A stretch of 64,000 bases of DNA from Lineus longissimus. Its lineage: Eukaryota > Nemertea > Pilidiophora > Heteronemertea > Lineidae. Positions 9,566-21,700 of the stretch are shown in pieces. The stretch lies in contig NC_088313.1 in NCBI RefSeq assembly GCF_910592395.1, positions 11,942,937 to 12,006,936 on the forward strand, in the 5' to 3' direction. The notes under the pieces are model-generated. The model was not told where the DNA came from, did no database searches, and was given only the letters and a program-made list of their open reading frames with translations. How positions within the stretch are numbered: position 1 is the stretch's first letter; each line of letters opens with the position of its first letter. The translations under genes and the position numbers were made by a program.

Positions 9566-11263
9566 TTAGACCGCATCTCTCAGCTGATTGATTTCGTGCA
9601 TCACTTGTTGTCGACGCACCACTCCGTCACGAGCATTTCGGATCATATTTGGTAAACGATTTGGATGAGGTGGCAGGTCCATATCAATATAATGATCAAT
9701 GTCATCATCCTCAATGATGCAAAGATTGTGCAGAATGCATGCTGCCATGATGAGTTCCTCGACCTCATCAGCATCATGCCCCATGACCTCTTTCAACCTC
9801 CTCATCCCTCCCTTCAGATGACCAATGGCCCTTTCAACACTTTGTCGGCACCCTGATATCCTTCGGTTGAAATTTCGCTGCTCTCTTGTCAAATTTCCAT
9901 TGTTCTGGAATGGTGTAATCAGCCAACGCTTCAGCGGATAGGCAGAATCTGCCAAGATTATGTTGCCATCTGCCACTGCCTGACCAGCCTCAGCACGATC
10001 GAACAGAGCACTATTGCGAAGCACCCTGGCGTCATAGGCACATCCAGGCCAACCTGTAGTTGCATTTCTAATCATTAATTTGTGGTCTACCACAAGCTGA
10101 AAGCAAACCATCAAAACATGAGAAGACAAATGGTGGGAAAGATAAAACGTAGGATTCAACATTCTAGTTCAATGTGGCCTTAACTTGATGTGAGTTTTTA
10201 TTCATTTTACTCTATTAATTGAATTGATGTCTCACAACCTTCAAAAATCATTGTAGATTTCAGGGCCATTCTATCCAACTGAAGACAATTAACCTGCAAG
10301 GGTGACTGCATGGATCTTCATCTTTAAGATTGACACATAAAATCAGTGATTATGACATTATACCTGCAACTGCATTGATGGATATCTGGATCTGTTGATG
10401 TAGTCCTGATCCCTTCCAATACAGCCAGTCAGCTCAATGTGCGTCCCATCGAGTAACCCAATGACACCCTGTAGCTGGTTGGTTGCCTCAAACGCTGCTG
10501 ATATCTGGGCCTGTTCTTGTACGGTCGGCCAATTGATTACCTGAAATTAAAAAGGACAAGGTTTTGAATAAGCCAAGCTCAAAGCTGTCTCTGTTGGGCC
10601 TGGCTAGTCGTTGCTAGGCTAGGCTGATTTTTCTTAAGATTTTCCATACGATTTTGGCCAGTGTTCATTCGTTTCACAGCCAGCCAGCCAGCAGCATGAG
10701 CAACACTCGGCAACCAACGAACGAATTTTATTCAGCAATGAATTTGTCGTTGTTGTAAAGGGAGAAAAAACCTGGACCTACACAGGGCAAATACTACACT
10801 GTACACACACCTGAATAAATCTGCGGGTGATGGCTCGGGCTACTTTCTTGAATTTCAAGCACACGGTCGATATGGACAAGTCAAACTGGAGAGCTTTTTG
10901 CCTCATAGATTCTTGGTTGACTATGTACCACATGAATACAAGTAACTGCTTCTCGGTGCTGACGGGATCCCTGCCTCCAAAGTGGTTGCTAACCAAGTCT
11001 TCCTGAATTTCATTCAGAACAGAGACAAATATGCCCTTGCTGAATCGAAAATGCATTGAAAAGTCACGCAGGCTGAACATGGGCACAACATCTTCGCATA
11101 ATCCTTGGATCTTTGGGACTTTAGACCTTCGCATGCATAATGTCGGAGTAGCAGCGATCATGAACGATGTTTTGCCAAGGAATTGACCGTCTGGGGGGTG
11201 GAGTAACTCGTCAAATTGGAAAAAACTTATCACAAACTCACGATTTAAGTTCGGCGCCGCCAC
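9566..11263 (-). CDS. HARBI1-like nuclease (PIF/Harbinger transposase), three exons
   Basis: Three minus-strand exons join in frame: 11263-10811, 10540-10364 and 10096-9566 (151 + 59 + 177 codons including stop, about 386 residues, the usual HARBI1 size). Junctions are CAG|GTGTGT, TTTCAG|GTAATC, GCAG|GTATAA and TTTCAG|CTTGTG, and all are phase 0. The catalytic triad is visible: Asp in GLLDGTHIEL (exon 2), Asp in ILADSAYPLKRW (exon 3) and Glu in SVERAIGHLKG (exon 3), followed by the usual LIMAACILHNLCI block. Exon 1 holds the N-terminal helical region (STEKQLLVFMWYI, then FDLSISTVCLKFKKV, which looks like a helix-turn-helix). No stop or frameshift interrupts the model, so it may be intact. It converges with the Myb-like ORF. 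Confidence 0.85.
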
Positions 11264-11436
11264 GATTATTCGCTACTCCATTCTCGCGGGCCGTTCGATT
11301 GTTCCCCTCACTCGACATGCGCAGAGCACGCATTACCTCATCGGTGACGTCACGCTCGGGCACTCGCACTCTACCCTAGAGTAAGCAATCGAAGTGGGCC
11401 AGGGAGGACAACCCGAGGAAATGTACACAGAACGAA

Positions 11437-12978
11437 ATGAGAGTGACGAATGAACCAAAGACAACACCAATGAGAGAGCGGGTATTTCAGATTATCAGAG
11501 CCGTACAGGCAGATGAGCCAGTAGATACAGACACTGACTGGGCCTGGGATAGCCAATCAATGAGGAAGGCTCAGTTGGAGGACCCCGAATTAGCAGAGGT
11601 AGTGAAATGGTTGGAGTCTGGCACACAGAGACCAGATTGGAAGGACATTTCACATCAGGGCATAAGACTCAAATCCTACTGGAATCAGTGGCAGTGCCTG
11701 GTGTTGAAAGATGGCATACTATGTCGACGCTGGGAGTCCGACAGTGGAGAAAGTATGTTGCTGTTAGTGGTTCCTTCCAGGTTTCGTGCCAGGGTACGAC
11801 GAGAATTGCATGAGGCACCGGCTGCAGGCCACTTTGGTTTCAAACGAACATTGGCGAGAGTACGACAAAGGTTTTACTGGGCTGGAATGAGACGAGATGT
11901 GGAGATCTGGTGCAGCCAATGCCTGCCATGTCAGCAGAGGAAGGGTCCCAGGAGACGCCGAGCTCCCATGAAACAGTTCAACGTGGGTATCCCAATGGAG
12001 CGCATAGCATACGATGTGTGTGGGCCATTCCCCGAGTCGGACCATCATAACTCCTATGTTCTTGTAGTTGAAGACTACTTCACTAAATGGGTGCAGGCTT
12101 TCCCAATACACGATCAAGAAGCAACGACTGTAGCTGACTGCCTTGTCGATCGTTTTATGGCGATATTTGGGGTACCAGATTTGGCGCACTCTGACCAAGG
12201 CACCAACTTTGAGTCGAAGGTTTGGACAGGGGTGTGCAAGCGACTAGGGTGCATGAAAACCAGGACCAGCCCGCAGCATCCTGAGTCTGATGGAATGGCA
12301 GAGCGTTTTATGAAGACTTTAGGAAACCTCATATCAATGTTCTGTGACGAAAATCGATTCGATTGGGACATCCATCTGCCGCTCCTGATTATGGCGTACA
12401 ATTCGTCAAAACATGAGACCACAGGGTTTAGTCCATCCCAGCTTATGTTTGGCAGGGAGCTTGCGCTACCTGCTGATTTGCTATTTGGTACTGAATACCC
12501 TGGCCAACCTGAGTGCAATCCCTCTGAATACCTAGAGACCCTGTTAGACAAGATGGACAAAGTTCATAATCTTGCGAGAGACCACTTACAGATGTCAAGC
12601 AACAGACAAAAGGAGTACTACGACCGCAAGGCCAGCTTAGAACCTTTTGCTGAGGGAGATATTGTATGGTTTCACGATCAACCAATCCGAAGAGGGAAAA
12701 GCAAGAAATTGGGAAAACCTTGGCGTGGGCCTTATCGGGTGGTACGCAAAATATCCGACTTGCTGTACCGTATTCAGCAAGGTCCAAAATCGAAGGCCAA
12801 GGTCGTCCATATTAATCGCTTGAAACCATTCATAGGCCCGACACCAGAGGGGTTAGATTGGGAAATTGTCAAACCAACAACCCCAACTGATACAAATAAG
12901 GATGTTACAAATCCTGACCAGCAGCCAGCTCGGCGTAGCACCAGAAAAAGAAAGGCTGTGGTCAGACCTAACCTATAG
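11437..12978 (+). CDS. Ty3/gypsy integrase (C-terminal part of pol)
   Basis: The 513-residue ORF has an HHCC zinc finger (His125, His132, Cys162, Cys165). A retroviral-type integrase core follows with Asp193 (AYDVCGPF), Asp253 (HSDQGTNFES) and Glu289 (SDGMAERF), giving exact D-D35-E spacing. The C-terminal domain is GPYRVVRKISDLLYRIQ ... VVHINRLKPF. A basic Arg/Lys tail (RRSTRKRKAVV) could be a nuclear localisation signal. No chromodomain is evident. The reading frame stays open back to the Harbinger junction at 11395, so the listed start is only the first ATG of a truncated polyprotein. Its role is strand transfer of cDNA into host chromosomes. Confidence 0.9.
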   Translation: MRVTNEPKTTPMRERVFQIIRAVQADEPVDTDTDWAWDSQSMRKAQLEDPELAEVVKWLESGTQRPDWKDISHQGIRLKSYWNQWQCLVLKDGILCRRWESDSGESMLLLVVPSRFRARVRRELHEAPAAGHFGFKRTLARVRQRFYWAGMRRDVEIWCSQCLPCQQRKGPRRRRAPMKQFNVGIPMERIAYDVCGPFPESDHHNSYVLVVEDYFTKWVQAFPIHDQEATTVADCLVDRFMAIFGVPDLAHSDQGTNFESKVWTGVCKRLGCMKTRTSPQHPESDGMAERFMKTLGNLISMFCDENRFDWDIHLPLLIMAYNSSKHETTGFSPSQLMFGRELALPADLLFGTEYPGQPECNPSEYLETLLDKMDKVHNLARDHLQMSSNRQKEYYDRKASLEPFAEGDIVWFHDQPIRRGKSKKLGKPWRGPYRVVRKISDLLYRIQQGPKSKAKVVHINRLKPFIGPTPEGLDWEIVKPTTPTDTNKDVTNPDQQPARRSTRKRKAVVRPNL

Positions 12979-13014
12979 ATCCTTCTAGTAACACGGGGTA
13001 TCCGTTTCTCGTTC

Positions 13015-13548
13015 ATGATGGCAGAACAGCCCTTCAAAAGATACGTGTGCAACCAGTGCGAATATGCGACCGACCGTAAGGCCAACCTGGAGCGTCATGC
13101 AGACAGATGCCATCCCCCGAAAAGGAAGGAAGTGGCCTCGTCAGAGGTGGTTGTAAATCGGTCTTCCTACTCAAAGGTGACGGGTAGCCCGATGGCCGAC
13201 CTTACCTCACCCAATGTAAGTTTAGGGGAGGTAGAGGGCGATGGTGATGAGGCCTTGGAGACTGTTAGTCATGTTAGTACACCGAAACGTAGAAAGGTGG
13301 TAAATACAGGACCCCCCTTACCCGACTCTTGTGTTCGCGAAAGCCGGCAGGAAGATGGCGATGTGGAGGCCGTGGAAACGGTCAGTGGCAGTGCACCCAA
13401 ACGCAGAAATGTTCTAAATTCAGGGCCTACCTTGCCCAGCTTCCGTGTTCTCGTTGGAGAAAAAGGACCACGTCCGGAAACAGAAGGGAAGAGGCCCCTA
13501 CGTCTCGTCGGAAGGCGGCTGTTCGACACCGCACGGTACCGGGTGTAG
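13015..13548 (+). CDS. C2H2 zinc-finger accessory ORF of the Ty3/gypsy element
   Basis: The ORF starts 36 bp after the integrase stop and ends before the LTR, in the position where some gypsy elements carry env. It encodes 177 residues with one classical C2H2 finger near the N-terminus (Cys12, Cys15, His28, His33 in YVCNQCEYATDRKANLERH). Two ~30-residue repeats follow (ALETVS..STPKRRKVVNTGP and AVETVS..SAPKRRNVLNSGP), each with a PKRR basic motif. There is no signal peptide or transmembrane segment, so it is not an envelope protein. A nucleic-acid-binding or nuclear role is inferred from the finger and the basic motifs. Capture of a host zinc-finger exon is one possible origin. Confidence 0.7.
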   Translation: MMAEQPFKRYVCNQCEYATDRKANLERHADRCHPPKRKEVASSEVVVNRSSYSKVTGSPMADLTSPNVSLGEVEGDGDEALETVSHVSTPKRRKVVNTGPPLPDSCVRESRQEDGDVEAVETVSGSAPKRRNVLNSGPTLPSFRVLVGEKGPRPETEGKRPLRLVGRRLFDTARYRV

Positions 13549-13872
13549 GCCGTTACCGAGAGAGTTTGTCATGTGGACGGGACCCGCGAAGAAATCACTT
13601 ACGACCTGGAATAGACCCCTCAGGATATAATTTTTGTATATATGTGGACATTCTTGATTGTGTTGGACTTTAATGTTCCTATACCATGTATAATGCGTTT
13701 TTGGACTGGCATTGAACATATTTAGGAATTCTTTGGACTGGAGCAGTGGATTCTGGATTTGCGCCAATAGTTTGTTTTTCTAGTGTTGCGAGTTAGTGTT
13801 TGGACTGTTATGTTGTTTATGTGTTGGGGTACATTGTACAGGAGTACAACCTCTTAATAGAGGTGGGGGTAA

Positions 13873-14083
13873 TGTGGCGCCTGGGTACGAGATTGCTCAC
13901 GGGTGACCTTATAAATGTGAGCGGGTGTGGGCCTGGTGGCAGTCAAGACCTGCTCTCCGTACTGACAGCGTCTTACGTTATATGTTATTATTAAAGTTGT
14001 AACCAGGAGATAGGAGGTGCGTAATAAAGTATCATTCAGTTGTATATTGCGTAATTATTGGCCGAGGTAGACGTCACACTACA
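13873..14083 (+). repeat. 3' LTR of the Ty3/gypsy element
   Basis: This 211-bp segment begins TGTGGCGCC directly after a purine-rich tract and ends CACTACA, giving TGT..ACA termini. It contains a TTATAAATG TATA-like box (13910-13919) and an AATAAAG polyadenylation signal near 14023. The partner 5' LTR is absent from the window. Confidence 0.7.
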
Positions 14084-15169
14084 ATGCAAAGTTGGAAACC
14101 TTTATGTTTCAAGCATATAACTTCAGACAAAACATGTCCAAAAACACCACCAACTATCAGTCTAAATTGGACCTCGTATTCACCAATCCTACTCCATCTG
14201 CCACAATCGACTTGGTTGATATAATAGACAATTACTGGTCAGATAATAAAATAGCCTATTCTGCTTTGTCATATCTGTAGTTACCTCAATTCAATTCACT
14301 TTCCATGTCATCCATCAATCCTTCACAAGAGGTTAGCACAATGGCCCTGGCCATTTCATTATAATATTATGTATCAAGATTAATTCTTCTCCACTGATCT
14401 AGTTCTTTCCTCCTGGAAGTTGAACTTTGTCAGCTCGGCTAATGCTACATGTGTTCCATTTTGTGTAATTCGAATCCAATGGTTGTGTTAGTTTTTGTAA
14501 TACTGCTGACCTTTCGCGGACACCTCTGACATGTCTGAGACTTGTTGACAACAAGGCCTTTGTACTGGGTTTGGGTCTTTTCTTATGTATGTGCATAGGT
14601 TTGTCTCTTTACTGGTTTACGCTTTACTGGTCCCTTTCGTGTACACAACTGTGGATTGGAAGGACGGGAGGGCGTTTGCTCCCGTTCCTTCTCCTACTTT
14701 CTTCGAAGATTGCTCCTATCCTCTTTTCACTCCTTTCGACTTCGTTTTGTTTCTTTCCAAAACTATAGAAAATAACTTTCTGAGTGCATTCATATTCTCA
14801 CTTGCTGACGACATATCCACATTTGAACTTATAATAATTTCTACTAAAAAGATTACAAAGTAGGGAGACCACCATGAAAAGAGTGTCGACCAGGGTGAAA
14901 TTCGGGGATGAATCAAACTCACTGCGCGCGCATTTAGTCCATTATACGGATCGATGACTGAATGATTGATGACTAATGACGTTTGGCTATTATTACCCTC
15001 CAACCAAAATTGGTACATGCGGGTTAATATTAATAGATTTGGCGACCAAACATAAATGATAAAACACTCAACAGTAACACATGTACAATTAACTTAAAAT
15101 TATTAAATACAAACTTAAACTTTACCCAGCTACTCTGATACATGTAGTAGAATAAAAATGATAATGAAT
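14084..15169. other. Intergenic DNA between the gypsy LTR and the LINE
   Basis: About 1.1 kb of AT-rich sequence with only short ORFs, no recognised domain and no clear repeat. I see no gene in it. Confidence 0.5.
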
Positions 15170-18100
15170 TTGTTTTTATACAGGTGGACTTTAATGGTGG
15201 AGAGCGCCTTAAAGCATCTTGTTCTTCTTCTCGTTCGCCAGACAGTCCACTTCGGTCCGATGATAAACTCAGCGGTTCGCTCTGGAGCTGTTCTTTGTCC
15301 CCGTAAAGCTGGTTTTGTAGGCAAGTTCCTTCAGGCCAGATGTCATTCCTAAGGGTTGCCAATCTGGTACATCTCCCCATGATGTGCTCCACGGTCTTGG
15401 GCTCCATATCGCATGGGCATACGTCGCTCTCTCCAATTCGGAACCTAAAACAGGTGATGTCGTATAAACCTGTTGTGGCCGGTACGTAATCTGAATAATG
15501 GTCACATGCTCCCTTCTTGTCAGTTTGTTGTAGCTGGCGTTTGCATCATATCCCTGCATGGTGCTCGTCCTTACACTTGTTCCAATATGCAGCTTTGATG
15601 TTTGTTTTTGCCTTCTTATAGGTTAGGGACATGTCGCTTTGCCGTTTCTTGCTTCGTTCCTAAGCTTGGCTAGGTGGTCGGCCTTCTCATCCCCTTGATA
15701 TCGCAGTGAGCTTGGACTTGGCTGCATTGGCCATTGCAGATGTTCCGTACTCCATCCCTTGCCTTATTCTGCCGACATAGAGTTTCTTCAAGACTTTCGC
15801 GTCTGCTCCCCACTGGCTACATGTAAGCTTCTTCATGGGTGAGAGTCGTCGCTTTGCTCTTGTAGTGGATTGCTCTTTGTGGTTCCTCCATGTCATTCGG
15901 CGGTCAATGGTCTCCCGAGGTACCTGGGGGACGGTTTTTGTTGAAGAGGCTTCCCGTTTAGTGTGAGGCGTGTTTGCTGCTGCTTGGTTGAGAGAGAGAG
16001 ACGACTGTGTAGGCTGTCTTGGTGGAGTTCACAGTAACAAGTCAGGTTTCGGCCCACTCTGCAGTGTATTCAGAGTTCCCTGGATGCGCGATCTTGTCAT
16101 ATTAAGTTACTCTTCTATGAGCACCACAAAACCAAGTCATCAGCGTATATAGCTCCCTTGACTTTCTTGGGCATTCCGGCTAGTATGTCGTTGATGAATA
16201 CCAAGAAGAGTGTAGGTCATACTCTTCCCTGCGGTACACCTTGTCAGCAGCTTCCTCCTTCTGTATGGCCCTTGCACCTTTACTCTAGCCGTTCTGTTTT
16301 TTAGATGCTGTGATCGAGATCCATGCGTACATGTTCCATATGATCCTACACTGGTGTAGTTTGAGTTTAAGTCCTGCCTTCCAGACGTTGTCAAATGCCT
16401 TCCCCATGTCGACAAAGACGGGTAGTGTGACCCCTAGTGTCCTGGAATGTGTCTTCGATCTCCTGGGCTATGTAGGTTACTCTGTAGATCGATTTCTTCC
16501 GAAGCCTGCTTGCTCTGGTCGGAGGACGTGTTTATCATCTAGGTGCCATGTCAGCCGGTTGCTAATTAGCCGCTCTATAACCTTTCTGTCATTGCTTGTG
16601 AGACTAATTGGTATGTAGCTTTGTGCTTTTGCTTTGTCCTTGCCTGGCTTGTGTATTGGGATCATGACTGCTTCCTTCCAAATTTGTGGAACATTTCCTG
16701 ATTTAAAGCTAGTATTATAGATGTTTAGCAGCCTATCTTCGACTACCGGTCCTAGATGCAGATCTAGACCCATCTCGATGGTGATTTTCTTCAATTTCAA
16801 CGTGGACAGGGCTTCTTTCGGTTCCTTTTTGGTGAAGTTATTGGTCATCATCTCATCCCCACTCTGCAGGACTTCTCTGGTGGGATTTTTATGTCACTGA
16901 TTTGTTGGTATTCGTCGATGAAGTGGTTCGTAGCTTTCTTTTCCGTCAAGAGCTGCTGCTTGTTCTCGAGAATCGGGGCCTGTCCCATTGGTCATTCATC
17001 ATTTGGGGCCTGGGCGAGCTTCCATGACTTGTTGCCATCTCGGTCCAGGTTGTGGCTCTCGGTTTTCTCAATCCACGTCCTCCTTGAACTTTGGATGCAT
17101 GCCTTCTTGTACCTTGCAGTTGCTTCTTTCAGGGTGATGTTGTTTTCTGTGGATAGTGTTACTTCAACTTTCTCCTTCGCTTTCTGCACGGCATCATCTA
17201 ACCCTTGCAGCTCCTCTGTTCAGTAGGGTTTGTAGTTTTTTCTTGCCCCTCTTTGGAATGCTTTCATTGGCAGCAGTGTACAGTGGCTGGTTAAACTCTT
17301 TCATCATTTTGTTGATTTTAGGGCTTTTCTGCAGATGTTTGGTGTTCTCAACTGTTTTAGAGGTGAAGAGATCTCAGTTGGCTTTCTTGTAGTTCCATCT
17401 AGGGAGAGTGCTAGCTTCTTGCGGCCTGTGGCCTAAGTTGATAGTGAGTTTGATTGGTCTGCGGTCACTTCTTCCTAGTTGTTTCAGAACAGATCTTGTG
17501 GTTCACCCATACAGGTCATTAGTGGCAAATGCGTGGTCCGGGTTTGAAGTCGTGTGCCACCTTCTCGAGTAGAAGGTTGGGGGATCCTCGGCATCGTTCA
17601 GAAGCAGCAGGTTGTTATCGATCTGCCAGTTTTCCACTTCATCTCCTCTCTTGTCTGATTCCGGATATCCCCAGCTTTCAGATTGACTGTTGAAGTCTCC
17701 GAGTACCAGGCAGTTGGATTCTGGCATTTCAAGCTTCTCTAGGGATAGTTCTTCGTCAGTGGGACAGTTGGATGTTACAGATCTTGGTGTATTCATCTTG
17801 GATATTTGTCCTGATTCCGTTTATCTCTGCTCCCCTGTTGGTGTTTACTTCGAAGTCTCGTACTGGGATGGAGTTGTGTACCAAGACTAGTACACCAGAC
17901 TTCGAACTTTCAATGCGGTCCATACAAATGGTTTGGTACCCCCCCCCCCCTCACCGTGAATCGGCGATTCTCAGTAATGTGAGTCACATGGATGCATGCG
18001 ATATCGATTCGTTCTGTATGCAGGCGTTCTGTGAGAGCGACTTTCTTGTGGTATACGCCTTCTGCATTCCATTGAAGCATGTTAAGGAATCTTTTTTTTT

Positions 18101-18700
18101 TCCTTGGGTTGGTCAGTAGTATTCCTTGCCACACACGTCTCCTGGCTCCTCGAGGCGAGGTCAAGGGACCACCAGTAGGATGGTTTAGACCCCTTCGAGG
18201 CTTGGGACCCGATGCTCTTCCAGCCTGGCGGGGCTTCACGGGTCGAGCACCATCTCGTATCATCATAGCGTTTGTGTCTGTCATATTTGCGTTTGGTTGC
18301 ATTGCCGTGGTTAGGAGCCAGGAATGCTGGCCAAGTGCATCTGTCTTCAGCGTGCTATTTGACCCATTGCTGGGGATTGGATTGGTGAGTGCCAGGGCAT
18401 TTCCACACGCCGGTGGGCCTGCACACTGTACCTCTGGAGTTCCAATCTACTCCAAGACCCCGTCATTCAGACTGGAGCCGCAAGGTATCCAGTTACTGGG
18501 ATCCACCACGAAGAGGAAATGATTGAGTCTTGATGAAGGAGAGGCTGTGTACTGGCAGGGGCAGGCTGGCGAGCTTTTGCTCCCCTTTTCGCCAAAAGGC
18601 TAGCCAGCGGCAATAGCTGATAGCGAGGAGAGTTATGAAGCTTCACACTACGCTTAAACATTAAGTGCATCAATCCACCCTGTGGCTAGGTCACGAGCCC
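15170..18700 (-). pseudogene. Degenerate non-LTR retrotransposon, Nimb/I-like LINE
   Basis: Minus-strand fragments in several frames follow the order of an I-superfamily pol protein. The APE endonuclease start (LNMLQWNAEGVYHKKVALTE) lies near 18075-18020. The endonuclease core CLVLGDFNSQSESWGYPESD and PPTFYSRRW lie near 17700-17560. The linker DGNKSWKLAQAPNDE is near 17000. RT fingers (AVMIPIHKPGKDKAKAQSY ... PEQAGFGRNRSTE) span 16680-16477, and the RT catalytic AIYADDLVLW codons lie at about 16124-16153 (YADD at 16136-16147). The C-terminal CPC..H..C knuckle followed by IWPEG is near 15420-15330. Many frameshifts and stops separate these parts. The blocks resemble the molluscan 'pol-like'/Nimbus proteins. 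The 5' and 3' limits are estimates. Confidence 0.75.
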
Positions 18701-21700
18701 CCACCTTGCAGCATGAAAACCAGTACTTTCGGTAAGACACCTAGCGCAGATGGACACTTTTTCTATAAAGCTTTAGACCTTTTGAAATGTGATTAGCCAA
18801 GTTCTGAAAATTCGCAGATTTAGGATTACAGTTCATCAGTGACTGAAATTGCATTACATTATGGTGAGTAACATTGTTGCCTGGAAGGAGTTGTCTTCAC
18901 AACTCGTCTAAAACCTGACTTTCGATTATACATGTACGTGCGCGCGCTCGCCCTCTCTACAATACAAGGCTACATGAACTACGAATAACAATTAAATTGG
19001 ATATGTCATTTGGGAAAAAAATATTCGCCGACGGACTTGGGTTGGCAGTTCGTGTTTTTAATACTTCTGGATCCGGCATACTGATTCAATTATTTGATTA
19101 TGCTATGAGCCCCTTTTCTATATCGTATCATGTGCATATGTAATTACATTTCATCATTCGGAGTTCCAGAAACGATATTTGTAGAGCCATAATTTCTACA
19201 AGGACTGCACCAGTTCCGGTTGCCTACTAGTTGACTGGTTTGCTGTGTTTGTTCTGTGCCTTCGAACAGTGAGCCAACATAAAATTAGTTCAAATTGCGT
19301 CTTATGAAAATATTGAGTGTCTATGCTGGAACATTGGTCCTCTAAATAAAATTCTATTTCATTTGGGTAAATCAGCTTCAATGGTTGTTTCTTGGGGGAA
19401 GAATTCTAACTTTTTCTAGGATTATTTTTCCGGGGACCAAGTCCTTGAAGCTGTTTAAGATATATTTTTCTACAGTAAATTTCACGTAAGTTATGCGTCA
19501 TATATGCGTCATGTTTGCACCATTATGAATGAAATGCTTCCTTTGCTAACATTGTCCATTGACTAGCCTCGTGTGGCCAGGTGTTATCACATGTTACACA
19601 AATGTTTCATAATTCATGTGTCATCTGTCTTTATTGCAGTGTTTCGTTTTATGCGTCCCACTTTCGATTATAGTGGGAGATGTGTATACAAGTCAGTCAG
19701 TTACCAATATTAGCATTTGTAATTGTTCGTTTGAGTGAGAACCGGTACTCGGATAGATTTCGACCCCCCCCCCCTCGATACATGCCTAGAAAGATAACGA
19801 CAATGTCTTGTATTCGTATTTAAAGAAAGGCCATCTTAATGCAAATAATTACAATAATTCGAGATTATTTCGGATTTTGCGTTATACGACGCACGAGATA
19901 ACATTTTCAATTTTCAATTTCAATGTGAGGGTGTTAGGGCGCCTTACCCCCCCCCCCCCCCCCCGATACTTGATGATATTCATACTTAAAGAACCTTATC
20001 ATAATATTATAATATTATTACCAGATGAACACAACCGGGAGGAAGTGACGTTATGTCCCCTTTTTGTGATGTAGAAAATGTCCTAAGCCTCTTCCACTCT
20101 ACAGGCACCACTGCTCAGTAAGTCGGAGGGCCTGCGTTGACAACACAAGATTTAGATGATTCTCGGCAAGCTGGCAATTGATTCTCCAGGATGACTCACA
20201 CTGTGAAACAGAGACTGTTGAAACAGTGACTGTTAGATACACACCCGTTATTCAGTGCGCAATTAGACTAAGTTTGAAAAAAATTACTTTGAATTTTAGA
20301 AACACTGTCACGGACAGCAAGTTAAGCCACGGGTCTAAAATTGTCCAAAATTAGCCCCATAACCCTAAAATCAACACAGTCAACCACAGAAAAGACATCA
20401 TGTTTTGAGAAACTAGCTACCATACAATGATATAGGTGTAATGAACCTCAGCTTATTGCTTTTATCGGAGCGTCTAGGAAAGGATATGTGCCGTTATCGA
20501 TCTCCCAATGAAAGTAACTTGTTAATGCACTAGAATTGTACTACCAGTTGCAACATCTTGTAATTAAATATGGTGAGTAAGATTTTACCAAATAAGTGAG
20601 CAACTGATGAATACAAACTACGTGTTTTTCGTAACTTAGGTGAATGGTTTACCAAAAGATTGTGGTGTCGTTGTACAAGATTAGATCACCTGTCCACATC
20701 CTGAGATCAGGCCTTTTTAATCCTGTGTCGTGTACAAAACTATGAGAAAAAAGCAGTACAATACTTTAGGAACGGTGGCTGTTCCGATAACTTTACGCAC
20801 ATTGTACAGCTTATGTTCAGATTAGCTGTATTACTACAATGAAGACAGGTCTTGATAAAATCTAAGCAGTTCCTAACGTTTCGATTCTTCAAGCTACATC
20901 GATTTTATGCTGTTAAACATTCTGTTGAAGTGCTTTTTGTCGTTATAACGAAATGAAATAAACTTGCAGCGGGGGACGCGCGATTCATCAAAGAGCCTTC
21001 GTCAATTCAAGTTTTCGCAGGACCAGCGATTCAGCCTACTACTTTTTCCCAAGTGGTAAACATGTACCTTACATGTATTTCCTGTTAAAAAGCCCGCCAC
21101 AGATCAGTTACTCTGAGGATGAACATGTTGACGATAGGGCCAACAATAGACTTTCACTCAGAATCTCTCATGCATCAATTGCTTGATTTTGCCATGGGAA
21201 GGGCATTGGGTTGCTCTAATAGCACCCTGAGTGTCACCCCTCTTCGCTCATTCTCTTTGAATATTGGGAAAAGGAACATTTAGATTCAGCTCCCATTTTG
21301 GGCATTTTCATTGAATTCAACTTAGCTAATCAAAGACGAGAACGAAAGAATCCCAAGCCCTTAATCTACGTGAAAGTCAAGCTTCCACAAAGCCTTCCAC
21401 CGAAATACAGCTCTTATCTGTACAAATGAATACACTATCTCGCCACATTGGCCAGTCCATCGCCCCATGGCCAATCACGACTGATGTCCATAAACTTCAA
21501 GACTCTGCACATCTACAGCCTTCCAACTTAAAAGCCAACATATGCTACAATATGACGACCCTCCGATCATTCGTCAATTTTTTATCGCCACTCGATCATT
21601 GCCAGCCACGAGTGACCTTCATCTGCTGCGAGACTGGCTGCACCTTTGCAGATGGTATAATAAATGTGTACTCAGGCGTAACTCATTGACTTTTAGATGC

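Larger units (their letters stand above)
533..11395. mobile_element. PIF/Harbinger-type DNA transposon with a nested insertion
   Basis: A perfect 17-bp inverted pair, ACTTCGATTGCTTACTC at 533-549 and its complement at 11379-11395, brackets the two proteins that PIF/Harbinger elements encode: a Myb/SANT-like DNA-binding ORF (plus strand) and a HARBI1-like nuclease (minus strand). Subterminal similarity supports the pairing: CCCGAGTGACGTCA near 608-621 faces TGACGTCACGCTCGGG at 11344-11359, and both ends have a CAATCGAAC word. Removing the nested 1371-6390 insertion leaves about 5.8 kb, a normal size for an autonomous Harbinger. The flanking trinucleotides (CCG and GGG) do not form the 3-bp duplication expected of this superfamily. 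The left end may therefore have been rearranged or may belong to a related MITE. The right end abuts a Ty3/gypsy fragment exactly. Confidence 0.6.
11396..14083 (+). mobile_element. 5'-truncated Ty3/gypsy LTR retrotransposon
   Basis: Integrase, a zinc-finger ORF, a purine-rich tract (GAGGTGGGGGTAA, 13860-13872) and a 3' LTR follow in order. No protease, reverse transcriptase, RNase H or 5' LTR is present. The fragment starts directly at the Harbinger right terminus, in codons (ARED..) that would sit just after RNase H. That fits a Harbinger insertion or junction deletion inside the pol gene. Confidence 0.8.

Noticed and set aside
11764-12787. Minus-strand ORFs opposite the integrase (144, 148 and 114 codons)
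   Set aside because: The plus-strand integrase with D-D35-E spacing explains the region. The antisense frames show no motif.
18079-18522. Plus-strand ORF of 147 codons
   Set aside because: It is the antisense shadow of the LINE ORF start on the minus strand and has no domain of its own.
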